This document shows positions 14,630-22,919 of a stretch of 64,000 bases of DNA, in pieces; the stretch's first letter is position 1, and each line of letters begins with the position of its first letter. The DNA is from Acidithiobacillus ferrianus (GTDB taxonomy: Bacteria > Pseudomonadota > Gammaproteobacteria > Acidithiobacillales > Acidithiobacillaceae), in contig NZ_WNJL01000023.1 of the NCBI RefSeq assembly GCF_010378095.1, positions 1-64,000 of the forward strand. Direction: 5' to 3'. The notes beneath the pieces were generated by a model. The model ran no database searches and had not been told where the DNA came from. It worked only from the letters and a program-made list of their open reading frames with translations. Position numbers and translations under genes: made by a program.

Positions 14630-17600
14630 TCACCACGGCGGCGGCACCCCCTCCGTCTTACCCAGGGCCACCAGTACCAGACGTGCGGCCACCAGTTCAG
14701 CATCGCGCGCATCTCCGTATTCGATGGTATCCCATGCGATTCCAGCCAGCCGGTCAGCGTCACCACCCGTTGATTTGAACAGCAAATCGGCCATTTGCAG
14801 GGCTTCCTTAACCATTTCTTCACCGAAGCGAAGGGCGGCCTCCTGTGCGGCTTTGATCGTGCGGGCGTTCCGCCCGGTGGTGGATAGGTGCTGGCTGATC
14901 AGCGGCGCGCGGGTCTGGAACCACTCCTGCACCACCCTTTCATGCGGCATGGTGAATGCCTGAGTGTGGGCGCTTTCCCTTTGTGCCGGGGTGGTATGTA
15001 TATTATATCCACCCTGGCACAAACCATATTCCACGGGGCTTTGCGGGCCATCGGTGCCGGTGGCCGCCATGGTAACGGCCTCCGACTCAAGGGCCGCGCG
15101 GGTCACTGTCTGACCCTTGGAAATGACACGGGCGGCCAGCACGTCCACCTTGGCAAGGCTAGTTTCGCGTTCTTCCTGCATATCCTCCATGTGCTCGGCC
15201 TTGGTCTGGCCCAGACATTCCGGATCGGCTTCGTAGCTGTCCACGGCTAAGCCATGCTGCCACAAACCATACAGGGGCACTCCACCATAGATATGAATGT
15301 CGATGGCGGCGGTTTCAGAGTTGGCTCCGCGCGCGCGGCCGCAAGCCTGCACGGTTTCGCTGGTAACGCGGTTCAGAAGCCATTCACGGATATGTGAATC
15401 TGCGGGCAATGGCAACCGGCATTGCACTTCGGTGCCACCTTCGCAGATCCACTCATCCGCCACGGTCTGCATGTCATCCTGCCAGGCGGGCCAGTTCTCG
15501 GGATTGCCCCCGGCGCTCAGTGCCGCTATTCGGCTGACCTGATACATGGCTCGCCAGGTTTCCAGTGGGGGGAAGAAGCTGCCGACGATGACCAGCGGCT
15601 TATCTTTCCACTTATTGTGAGCCCTGTGGTGCTTGCCCCAATGCCCCAACATTGGGTTTTCGTCGTCTGGGTCGATCTCGTCAGCGGCCTTCTTATGAAA
15701 CAGGTAAGCGGCGCACTCGTGATGCGCCATGAGCGATTCATATTTCCGGATCTCCCGGTCGCGGCGTTCCGCCCCGCTACGCTTCACATTCAAGGGAGTC
15801 AAACCCCAGAAGCGGGTCGGGTAGCGGACGATGCGGACATTCTGGTGAGCAATCGCATTGACGATCTGGCCGCCCTGCGCCTGCACCACGTCAACGATCA
15901 CCGGGTCCGGGGTGGCATCCATGATCACAGTTGGTTGCCCAGACGCCAGCCGTTCCATCACTGGCAGGCTGTGGGCAACGATAAGCTGTCCGTCATTCAC
16001 ATAGCCATCACCGAACTGTAGGGATTCCGCTATGGCATGCGCGGCACGTAGCGGGTTGTCAGACATTTCGCCAACCGCGTTGAATTTCAGGGTTTCCCAG
16101 GCGGCCAGAGCAACGTCGTCTTTGTGTTTCTTTGCGACCTCCAAAATGCCCTGAATGGCTTGCAGCAAGCCATTGTCAACATTGATTGAGCCGGTTTTAC
16201 CAACCCATCCCGCCATGGCCAGAGCAACGGCACGGAAGAACTCGCCAGCCCGGCGGTGAGCGGCCAGCGCCACCTGCATTTTTTCCAGATCGTCACGGTC
16301 TTTTTCTACGGCAAGATCAACTGACTTTGCCAGATTTTCGATGATTGTCTGGTTTCTGCGGGTCCAGTGGTCAATGTCCTGCAAAGCGACATTGACACCC
16401 TTGCCTGGCTCAAAGTGCTCATCAAAGATGACAAGGGAATCACGAGTCAGGCTATGGCTGTAGCTGCCGCTGGCGGCAACGACAAACTGCGCGGCCAGTG
16501 CGTCACGCAAGTGCCCTTGCCAGACGCAAGGTGCTACTTTGCGCCAGTCCAGGCCACGCGCGGAAAGAATATGCTTTGCATTATCAACGCGGTTAGCGGC
16601 TGTCGGTGAGTTCTGCCCAGCGCCTTCAGAATAATACTGAATCTGCCAAGCAAAGCCGTTGCTACATTTAAGGCATACCTCCGCCTGGGAGATATGCCCC
16701 TTGTCCATAGCTTCCTGAGCGGTCGGGTGGTTAGGACAGTATGCCGGACTATCGGGATCAGGGGTCCGCCCGAAGAAATGGAAGAACCCCGCGGCATATT
16801 CGCCTGCCTGATCATGGTCGGGCACGAAAACACATACACGGCCACTTTCCAGCCGCAAGCCTGTGTTCCGGGTTAACGCCTTGGCGGCCGTGCTCTTGCC
16901 CGTGCCGGTGGTCGGCATCATGAGTACGGGATGGAAAGGCTTGTCGTCGCCCTTCATCCACTCCAGATATGCACTCACTGTATGCTGTAGTGCAGTCTGC
17001 AATCCGGCCCGGACCTCGCAAGTTGGTCCGGCCAGCGCCGGGGTTTGCGGGTTTTTCGCTGGACGCCATGCCCTGATCTGAACCGGCTTCGACAAAACCA
17101 TGCCGGGGTCGTCCACTTCCGGCATCTCCTGATCCTGATCGCCATGCGCGACGGCCAGCGCCAGGTGAGCGGCCAGCACGTCGGCGCTCATCCCTTCCCG
17201 CGGATAATCGCCCCAATCGCTGCCCTTGGGCCCGCCCTTCGGGCCGCCGTGATCAGGAACGGGCGGGATCGCATAATAGGCTTTCAGGCAAGCCGCGCGA
17301 AGGATTTTGACTGCACGGGCAGATGCCGTCTGGCCGGTCTGGGACTGGTCCCGATCCGCCAGCACCATAACCGCCGGTGCCTGTGCAAGTTGTTCGGGTG
17401 TCATGCCCTTGGCTTGCTCGGCCTGCTGTTCAGCCCATTTTACCACGCCGCCAGCATCGTATCCGCAAATGCCTGACCAGCCGGAAGCCTGCACCACGGC
17501 GGCGGTGGTTTCCCAGCCTTCTCCAAGCAAAATCGCCTTGCCGATTCCTAAATCGCGCGGGGCAATGCCAGCAGGCGGGGTCAACACTTGAACCCCGTGA

Positions 17601-18214
17601 GTTCCGAGCATCTTTCGTTCTGATTTCTGGCCATCTTCAAAGTAGGTGCGCTGAATACCAACAATCTGACCAGATTTTTGCATCTGGGTCAGCATCAGGC
17701 CGTCATGTGCAATTCGCACCTGGCGCGTCCAGTGGTCCAGGTGTTGTGAACTAAGACGGGCAGTAAGGTATGCCCTGACGATATCCCTGTGCTGCTCAAG
17801 TTTCGTGCGCCGTGCGCCCTTCTGCGCGGCGTTCAGGTCTTTATCCCATCCTGCGGGCATGTCACCAGCGTGGGTACAGGTCCACCCCGCGCCCCAGATT
17901 CTTTGCGCCGCATAGCTGGTGGTAGAGCCTGAATCATGCCCGCCGTTGGCGAGTTGTGCAGGGGCAGACTCCCCTGTCGGCACTTCAGCATGGATCTGGC
18001 GCAAGAGGGCGGCTATCGTGCCGCCTTTGCCGGTGGAAGCATCCAGATACACCCCTTTGCGCGGAGTGATCTTGATGTGGTGGTGACCTGTTCCGGCCAG
18101 GTCCGCGTTGACCTGGCGCCCTTCTACTTGAAAAGGAATGCCCACACTTTGGAGTGTTGTGACCACCTGCTCCGATGTGAAAGTCTTGGCGGCCTGGCGG
18201 GTGCGGGGGTTCAT
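14630..18214 (-). CDS. Toprim primase fused to a helicase-type ATPase
   Basis: This 1194-aa protein has an N-terminal primase-like part: a segment ending KGVYLDASTGKGGT, and a Toprim core with GEGWETTAAV (catalytic Glu) and VLADRD (Asp pair) around residues 215-290. The second half has Walker A MPTTGTGKST near residue 430 and Walker B DSLVIFDEHFE near residue 595, with a zinc-finger-like CPNHP...CLKC stretch between. It would prime and unwind transferred or replicating element DNA. The start at 18214 overlaps the end of the upstream HTH gene. Length and fusion recall plasmid and ICE primases; no closer subfamily can be named. Confidence 0.75.
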   Translation of the reverse strand: MNPRTRQAAKTFTSEQVVTTLQSVGIPFQVEGRQVNADLAGTGHHHIKITPRKGVYLDASTGKGGTIAALLRQIHAEVPTGESAPAQLANGGHDSGSTTSYAAQRIWGAGWTCTHAGDMPAGWDKDLNAAQKGARRTKLEQHRDIVRAYLTARLSSQHLDHWTRQVRIAHDGLMLTQMQKSGQIVGIQRTYFEDGQKSERKMLGTHGVQVLTPPAGIAPRDLGIGKAILLGEGWETTAAVVQASGWSGICGYDAGGVVKWAEQQAEQAKGMTPEQLAQAPAVMVLADRDQSQTGQTASARAVKILRAACLKAYYAIPPVPDHGGPKGGPKGSDWGDYPREGMSADVLAAHLALAVAHGDQDQEMPEVDDPGMVLSKPVQIRAWRPAKNPQTPALAGPTCEVRAGLQTALQHTVSAYLEWMKGDDKPFHPVLMMPTTGTGKSTAAKALTRNTGLRLESGRVCVFVPDHDQAGEYAAGFFHFFGRTPDPDSPAYCPNHPTAQEAMDKGHISQAEVCLKCSNGFAWQIQYYSEGAGQNSPTAANRVDNAKHILSARGLDWRKVAPCVWQGHLRDALAAQFVVAASGSYSHSLTRDSLVIFDEHFEPGKGVNVALQDIDHWTRRNQTIIENLAKSVDLAVEKDRDDLEKMQVALAAHRRAGEFFRAVALAMAGWVGKTGSINVDNGLLQAIQGILEVAKKHKDDVALAAWETLKFNAVGEMSDNPLRAAHAIAESLQFGDGYVNDGQLIVAHSLPVMERLASGQPTVIMDATPDPVIVDVVQAQGGQIVNAIAHQNVRIVRYPTRFWGLTPLNVKRSGAERRDREIRKYESLMAHHECAAYLFHKKAADEIDPDDENPMLGHWGKHHRAHNKWKDKPLVIVGSFFPPLETWRAMYQVSRIAALSAGGNPENWPAWQDDMQTVADEWICEGGTEVQCRLPLPADSHIREWLLNRVTSETVQACGRARGANSETAAIDIHIYGGVPLYGLWQHGLAVDSYEADPECLGQTKAEHMEDMQEERETSLAKVDVLAARVISKGQTVTRAALESEAVTMAATGTDGPQSPVEYGLCQGGYNIHTTPAQRESAHTQAFTMPHERVVQEWFQTRAPLISQHLSTTGRNARTIKAAQEAALRFGEEMVKEALQMADLLFKSTGGDADRLAGIAWDTIEYGDARDAELVAARLVLVALGKTEGVPPPW

Positions 18215-18891
18215 GCCACACCCCTTTTGCCAGCAAGGGCAATCCGGGGGCGGCCTACGCGGCGCGTTGCGGGTGTTACGGGTGCTGCGGGTGCCTGGGC
18301 TTCGGCTTCATGCGTTTCAAGCCACCGAAGGACCGTGGTGGGGCGCCACAGCGGCCCGCGATGGCCGGGGATATGAATGGCTGGGGGGAGTAGTTCCGGG
18401 CTGCGTGAATAATAATTATTGACTGTGCCGCGGGCCAGTCTTAGGTATGCTGCGAGATCTTCGCTGTCAAGAAGGGGTTCGAGTCGGTGCGGCGGCTCCC
18501 CGTCTCCGCCGTCGCCATCATCATTCGAAGATGGCGCCTTCTTCTGCCCACCATGCCCCTGCCTGCCAGATCGGCGGGGTTGCCGGTCTTGAGACTTGCC
18601 CTGGGACAGGTCACGTCCAACGGCGCCTGCCTGCGCCAAGTTCTGGGGGAATGCCTGCCGGTGGGCATGACGCAAGCTTTGCCATGCGGCCATCACTGGC
18701 TTGGCGTGCCTGGTGCAAAGCGCCCGCGACTTTTCTCGGGTTTCGGTTGCCAGGTCGTTAAGGCCGATCAATTCCTGCACCTTGCTCTTAACCAAAAACC
18801 GGCTTATCCAACCGAAATATGCCATGGCTGACATCAGGAACAGGACGCTTGGGCTATTGACTGCCGCGCATAAAATAGTTAAGATTTCCAT
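18211..18891 (-). CDS. AlpA/MerR-like helix-turn-helix protein with N-terminal membrane segment
   Basis: This 226-aa protein begins MEILTILCAAVNSP and has a hydrophobic stretch (residues about 5-35), then a basic disordered middle rich in Gln, Arg, Gly and Asp. A C-terminal winged-helix-like domain reads LDSEDLAAYLRLARGTVNNYY and later WRPTTVLRWLETHE, the pattern of AlpA/excisionase-type DNA binders. The end overlaps the primase start by 4 bases. A GGAGG site lies 9 bases upstream. Membrane tethering of such a domain is unusual. It may regulate or position the primase locus, but function is not shown. Confidence 0.6.
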   Translation of the reverse strand: MEILTILCAAVNSPSVLFLMSAMAYFGWISRFLVKSKVQELIGLNDLATETREKSRALCTRHAKPVMAAWQSLRHAHRQAFPQNLAQAGAVGRDLSQGKSQDRQPRRSGRQGHGGQKKAPSSNDDGDGGDGEPPHRLEPLLDSEDLAAYLRLARGTVNNYYSRSPELLPPAIHIPGHRGPLWRPTTVLRWLETHEAEAQAPAAPVTPATRRVGRPRIALAGKRGVA

Positions 18892-18981
18892 CGAGCAAGA
18901 CCTCCAGAAAGTTAGTTGCTCCGGCACTTTCAAGACGCCTCATGGACCCATTCCATGGGGCGTTTGCCGTTGTGTTCTACA

Positions 18982-19010
18982 TCTATATCTCAACCGATAT
19001 TGCCCGTCAA
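18982..19010 (-). promoter_or_regulatory. Sigma-70-type promoter for the HTH-primase operon
   Basis: Read leftward, TTGACG (19010-19005) and TATAGA (18987-18982) are separated by exactly 17 bases, near consensus for a housekeeping promoter, about 90 bases before the start at 18891. This unit therefore differs from the transfer units, which carry the repeated motif instead. Confidence 0.65.
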
Positions 19011-19049
19011 GTAATTCCGGTTTTTGATTATTATGTATTATTCATACGC

Positions 19050-19817
19050 TCAGAACAGCGATAACTGCCCTCCTTTCCCCTCCTGGCGCATCATACGTGT
19101 AGAACGGCTAATATTCCCCCGCGTGGATTTAACCCTGAATTTTAGCTCCCGGATTTTATCATCCTGTGTAGAATAAAGCAGTGTTTCCTGCTCGTCATGC
19201 GGGTAATTCAAAGGCAATTCATGCGCCACGTCGCCACCCGCGACGTGCTCCATCAATTGCCGCATGGCCTTGTGGTAAAGCTGCCTTGGCCGCTCCCTAG
19301 AAAAGTTCATCTTACTGGCGACTACCGTGAACGAGAAGCCGTCGTTATGAAGCAGAACAACGGCTTGCATTTCTTTGTTAAGGCACTTTATTGACTCTTT
19401 AAGCGCGGCGTTTTCGTTGTTTTCGATGATTTCTTCCAGTAGATTCTGTGCCGCTTCTTCCGGCTCAGGCTCAATAGATGGCGCCCCTGTTGCCGCATCT
19501 CCCCAATCGTCAGCGATATTTTCCAACCAGTCAGAAGCGGAAAATGTCCGCCCGGCATGGCGGTTTATTTCCTTCAGGTGGCTGAATATTGCGGTCCTTA
19601 TAATTCCGTAAACCACCCCCCAGATCCCTGACATGTCGGCGGCCACGTCCTTTTCGTGGCGGTTGAGCCAAGATGCCGCCGCCATTAACCCCTCCTGCTC
19701 CAGATCTTCGCGGGTGGTAACGATGTCGCCGCCCACAAACTGCCCGTTCAGCTTTATTCTTCCAGCTACCTTCTTCGCGAAAACCGCCGCTTCCTTCCAA
19801 AAAATTGCAGTGTCCAT
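19050..19817 (-). CDS. Sigma-70-family-like transcription factor of the element
   Basis: The 255-aa protein starts at MDTAIFWKEAAVF with GGAGG 8 bases upstream. An N-terminal segment, DLEQEGLMAAASWL, resembles sigma region 2. A second, about residues 150-200, with LNKEMQAVVLLH, a helix, then SRERPRQLYHKAMRQL, resembles region 4 of FliA/sigma-28-like factors (compare Ser-Glu-Ser-Arg-Val-Ser-Gln-Leu-His). The C-terminal tail is basic. An imperfect dyad (19898-19921) lies upstream. Sigma factors are uncommon in conjugative elements; it could read the six-copy motif promoters, which lack normal sigma-70 spacing (inference). Confidence 0.6.
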   Translation of the reverse strand: MDTAIFWKEAAVFAKKVAGRIKLNGQFVGGDIVTTREDLEQEGLMAAASWLNRHEKDVAADMSGIWGVVYGIIRTAIFSHLKEINRHAGRTFSASDWLENIADDWGDAATGAPSIEPEPEEAAQNLLEEIIENNENAALKESIKCLNKEMQAVVLLHNDGFSFTVVASKMNFSRERPRQLYHKAMRQLMEHVAGGDVAHELPLNYPHDEQETLLYSTQDDKIRELKFRVKSTRGNISRSTRMMRQEGKGGQLSLF

Positions 19818-19897
19818 GGGATGCACCTCCGAAAAATTGAAGATGCAACCCATTATCCGCATATTCCCAGACAGAAAAGCGCCAAGAAAAGCACAAT

Positions 19898-19921
19898 TTT
19901 TGACATTCTGACTGTCTAAAA
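19898..19921. promoter_or_regulatory. Imperfect dyad upstream of the sigma-like gene
   Basis: TTTTGACA and TGTCTAAAA form an 8-bp inverted repeat with one bulged base and a 7-base spacer, about 80 bases before the start at 19817. It has the size of a repressor operator. The rest of 19818-20261 has no gene. It holds a GGCGGCG/CGCCGCC palindrome near 20064-20080, a small hairpin with a T-run (GTCCG/CGGAC then TTTT) near 20087-20106, and the attachment site at its right end. Confidence 0.4.
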
Positions 19922-20261
19922 CTTTTTCTGACGTTCCATAGCCAAAGCAGGCCGAAAAAATCCGCCGGGATCAATTTGATCCCGGACATTTCTCTAATAT
20001 TCCCTAATTTTCGGACTTGGCTAGGCTGGTGACGGGTTGTGAGTAAGTGGAAACGGCTCGACGTGGCGGCGGTCGCCGCCGGTTAAAGGTCCGTATGGCG
20101 GACTTTTGGAAAACGCAGATCGCGGATCCTCGCGTCTGGCGCTGCAATTACGCTGCACTGAAAAGGTTATTCACGGTGAACGGCGGTGATTGGCAGTGAC
20201 TTCAACTTGTTGTTATTTCTGGTTATTAGTGGTGACGCTCAGGGTGCAAAAGGGGGCTTTT

Positions 20262-20311
20262 TTGGCCTTCTAAGCCGTAGGTTACAGGTTCGATTCCTGT
20301 CAGGCGTACCA
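20262..20311 (+). other. attR-type site: 3' fragment of tRNA-Arg(UCU)
   Basis: The sequence runs from the 5' side of the anticodon stem through loop CTTCTAA (anticodon TCT), T arm ACAGG-TTCGATT-CCTGT, acceptor 3' strand CAGGCGT, discriminator A and CCA. The D arm and acceptor 5' strand are absent: the bases before it (GCAAAAGGGGGCTTTT) do not pair with it. A tRNA 3' fragment is the usual duplicated core at one end of a tRNA-targeted integrated element. By geometry, the intact tRNA and the integrase should be at the other (left) end, beyond the window. Confidence 0.82.
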
Positions 20312-20483
20312 CATGAAACAGCATGTTATATGAGATCCCGTTGAGGAAATTTCCGCATTTCCGGCAACTGGCATCCATTGCGCCCTCCCTGCAATCCCGT
20401 GAAACACCCCGTCCATGGTAGGAAGGTCAAGGGCAGGTGAGCGAAGCAAAAAAGTGAGTATTTTTGACTGGCCGAAGCACCTG

Positions 20484-20511
20484 AAAAAAGCCGCCCCACG
20501 TTCCCGGCGGC
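20484..20511 (-). terminator. Intrinsic terminator for leftward transcription, possibly of a non-coding RNA
   Basis: Read leftward, GCCGCC, a 10-base loop, GGCGGC (20511-20490), then six T residues. No leftward gene precedes it in the 440 bases to the dab1 promoter region, so it may end an unannotated RNA from 20512-20760, which contains further local hairpins (for example CACTC-GG-GAGTG and GGG-CAGCTG-CCC). The rest of 20312-20952 shows no credible gene; a rightward 86-codon frame at 20415 lacks coding character. Confidence 0.5.
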
Positions 20512-20769
20512 CCGCCTGGATATTTACCCTCAGGGAGGGGATACACTCCCCGTATTCTCCGGGACAGCTGCCCCCTCAGTCAGGACCAGAACTCCGGCGG
20601 GCACTCCCGAGTGTGGCGCAGCCTGAATTTCCTCTCGGTCTGCTTACCATTGAGCGCAGTGGGTGCGATCAATAAACGCGACGCGCGCGTCACACATCCA
20701 GAGACATCGCGTGCTTGGGAATGCTCGCCAATGGGCATTCATTAGGTTTAACCTTAATTAAATACAACA

Positions 20770-20790
20770 GTAAATATATTTAACTTTTAT
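20770..20790 (+). promoter_or_regulatory. Probable CbbR operator of the dab1 cluster
   Basis: GTAAATATATTTAACTTTTA plus the next T is identical over 21 bases, and in the same orientation relative to its genes, to the element at 48249-48269 upstream of cbbL. It is AT-rich in a GC-rich genome and lies 163 bases before the first gene of the cluster. LysR-type CbbR binds AT-rich sites of this kind upstream of cbb operons. Exact sharing points to common control of carbon uptake and fixation. Confidence 0.7.
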
Positions 20791-20952
20791 TAATCAAACT
20801 CATCCCCCACACTGCATCCCAGTCATCGCTCCCTGTACACGTCGACGGACCCAATGGAGAGACTTCCTCCCCGTGCGACATAGGGGACGAGCTATGAGGT
20901 CTCATAGCAAACGTCCGGACGATCCGGTCTTGAATGGAGAATGGGAGGCTTT

Positions 20953-21222
20953 ATGTCGTTTTTCAGACAGTTGGAAAAATTCGAAGATGGTTCGCGGTTC
21001 GAAGTTTTCGAACTGGCACAGGCCATTAATGACAGTTTCTCAAAGGGAACTCCGTCCCATGAAGGATTCAGCGGCGCCCATGCCCGGGCTGCCGGACATT
21101 ACGTCTGTGTACGTTATCACCACGATCAAGAACCGTCTTATCTCAGCATCTATGTGGCACGCCGCTATTTAGCATGGATCCGTGTCGGCCATGTTGGAAC
21201 CCATTGGGATATGGAGGATTGA
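20953..21222 (+). CDS. Hypothetical 89-aa protein heading the dab1 cluster
   Basis: The start MSFFRQLEKFEDGSR has GGGAGG 4 bases upstream. The small soluble protein has an alpha-beta pattern, a His-rich middle (YVCVRYHHDQEPSYLSIYV) and a Trp/His C-terminus (HVGTHWDMED). No family is recognised. It is 60 bases before dabB and behind the shared CbbR-type site, so it is probably expressed with the bicarbonate pump. Confidence 0.65.
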   Translation: MSFFRQLEKFEDGSRFEVFELAQAINDSFSKGTPSHEGFSGAHARAAGHYVCVRYHHDQEPSYLSIYVARRYLAWIRVGHVGTHWDMED

Positions 21223-21282
21223 CCAAATAAAGTCGGGGTTGCCGCGGCAACCCCATGACCTGTGCCTTCTTGAGAGGATACC

Positions 21283-22908
21283 ATGCCATCAAACATGAAT
21301 TTGATCATTCTGTTACTGCTCTATGCCGTGCCATTATTACTTTGGGCGACGGGGTTTTTGGGGAGCATTCTACCTGGCGAACGGGCCCCACTGATGGTGC
21401 GCCTCAGTAACGGTGCCGCAGGATTATCTTTTATCAGCGCGGCCCTTGCCGCGCTGTTGTATGCGATCGTTGGAAACGCCCTAACGGTCACCGCATTCTC
21501 CTTTACTTTGCCCAGGAATGTGGGGGCGTTGGCTTTGAGTGTTTATATCAATGCGGTCACGGTGATAATGCTCACGCTGGTTTCTTTCGTCGGATTTGTG
21601 GTTGCGCGCTATGCGCGCAATTATCTCCAGGGCGACAAATATCAAGGGCGATTTTATACCTGGCTGAATCTTACCCTTGCATCCATCCTGACCTTAATCA
21701 TTTCCGGCAACATGCTGATGTTCGTACTGGCATGGATGGCCACCAGCGTTTGCCTGCATCGGCTGCTGATGTTCTATCCGGAGCGGACGGGTGCCGTGCT
21801 CGCGGCGCGGAAAAAGTTTATTACCAGCCGGATTGGCGAAGTGAGCCTGTTGATAGCCGTATTGCTCATCGGCTCTACCCTGCACAGCATGGATTTTGAG
21901 ACGGTTTTCCATGCCATGGCGACCATGACCGGACCGCTTCCAGTCACTCTTCAATGGGCGAGCGGACTGCTTGTGCTGGCTGCCGCCCTTCAATCTGCCC
22001 AGTTTCCTCTGCAAGGCTGGCTGATCCAGGTCATGGAAGCCCCAACCCCCGTATCGGCCCTCTTGCATGCAGGAATTGTCAATGGCGGGGCTTTTCTGAT
22101 CATCCGCACGAGTCCGATCATGTCCCAGGCGGTTGCCGCCTCTGACGTCCTGGCCATCATTGGGCTGGTCACGATCGCCGCCGCCGGGCTGGTCATGCCG
22201 ACTCAAACCAGTATCAAGGTATTTTTGGCCTGGACGACCACCGCCCAGATGGGTTTCATGCTGCTGGAATGTGGCCTTGGAGTATACAGTCTGGCCATGC
22301 TTCACTTGGTAGCCCACTCTCTATACAAAGCCCACGCCTTTTTGTCTTCGGGGAGCGGCGTGGATATTGTCCGTGCGCCAGCCGTGCGCCTCGCTCAACC
22401 CGTGGCCTCATTTTGGCAATGGGCTGTTGTGCTCATCAGCGCGACTCTCATGACGCTCGGTATTGGGGTTGCATTTGGTTTGGATTCCGAACATCAACCT
22501 GCACTACTGGCTTTGGGCGTAATAGTTACGGTAGCCATGACTCAGTTCTTACTCCATTCTTTCAAGACAGGCATGGGGGCTGCGTTCATCGCCCGTGCGG
22601 CGACCCTGAGTGTTCTGGTTATTACTGCTTATTTCAGCCTGCATGCCGTGTTCCACTTTATGCTCGCAACGAGCTTCCCGACCCTGCGGATGCTCAATAG
22701 TCCGGCTCAATATCCGCTCATCGGGCTGGTGGTGCTCGTATTTTTTACCCTCCTGTTAACCCAGCAGAGCTTGCCCGTTTTGGCCAGATATGCCGTGGCA
22801 CGCAGGGCGTACGTGCACCTCCATAACGGTTTGTATGTCGATATTCCGTTTTCACGGTGGGTACAACATTTTTGGCCGATGCAAGCCATTCCATCTGCCA
22901 ACCGATAG
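21283..22908 (+). CDS. dabB: DabB, proton-conducting membrane subunit of the DAB inorganic-carbon pump (copy 1)
   Basis: The 541-aa, very hydrophobic protein is related to NuoL/MrpA-type antiporter subunits. About fourteen membrane spans are expected, and the conserved core contains GWLIQVMEAPTPVSALLHAG, an NDH-1 proton-channel signature. GAGAGG lies 10 bases before the ATG. With DabA it forms a two-component system that uses the proton gradient to drive one-way hydration of CO2 to cytosolic bicarbonate. dabA follows 11 bases later. The family and pairing are well supported by context. Confidence 0.9.
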   Translation: MPSNMNLIILLLLYAVPLLLWATGFLGSILPGERAPLMVRLSNGAAGLSFISAALAALLYAIVGNALTVTAFSFTLPRNVGALALSVYINAVTVIMLTLVSFVGFVVARYARNYLQGDKYQGRFYTWLNLTLASILTLIISGNMLMFVLAWMATSVCLHRLLMFYPERTGAVLAARKKFITSRIGEVSLLIAVLLIGSTLHSMDFETVFHAMATMTGPLPVTLQWASGLLVLAAALQSAQFPLQGWLIQVMEAPTPVSALLHAGIVNGGAFLIIRTSPIMSQAVAASDVLAIIGLVTIAAAGLVMPTQTSIKVFLAWTTTAQMGFMLLECGLGVYSLAMLHLVAHSLYKAHAFLSSGSGVDIVRAPAVRLAQPVASFWQWAVVLISATLMTLGIGVAFGLDSEHQPALLALGVIVTVAMTQFLLHSFKTGMGAAFIARAATLSVLVITAYFSLHAVFHFMLATSFPTLRMLNSPAQYPLIGLVVLVFFTLLLTQQSLPVLARYAVARRAYVHLHNGLYVDIPFSRWVQHFWPMQAIPSANR

Positions 22909-22919
22909 GGAGTCCGATC

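Noticed and set aside
20234..20311. A complete tRNA-Arg gene
   Set aside because: The T arm, anticodon arm and CCA end are present, but the upstream bases do not form a D arm or pair with the acceptor 3' strand beyond four bases.
20415..20675. An 86-codon rightward frame right of the attachment site
   Set aside because: No ribosome site, no domain, and it contains the complement of a clear minus-strand terminator.
22857..22919. A longer dabA1 starting inside dabB1
   Set aside because: The ATG at 22920 has a good ribosome site, and the extension only reads the end of dabB1 in another frame.
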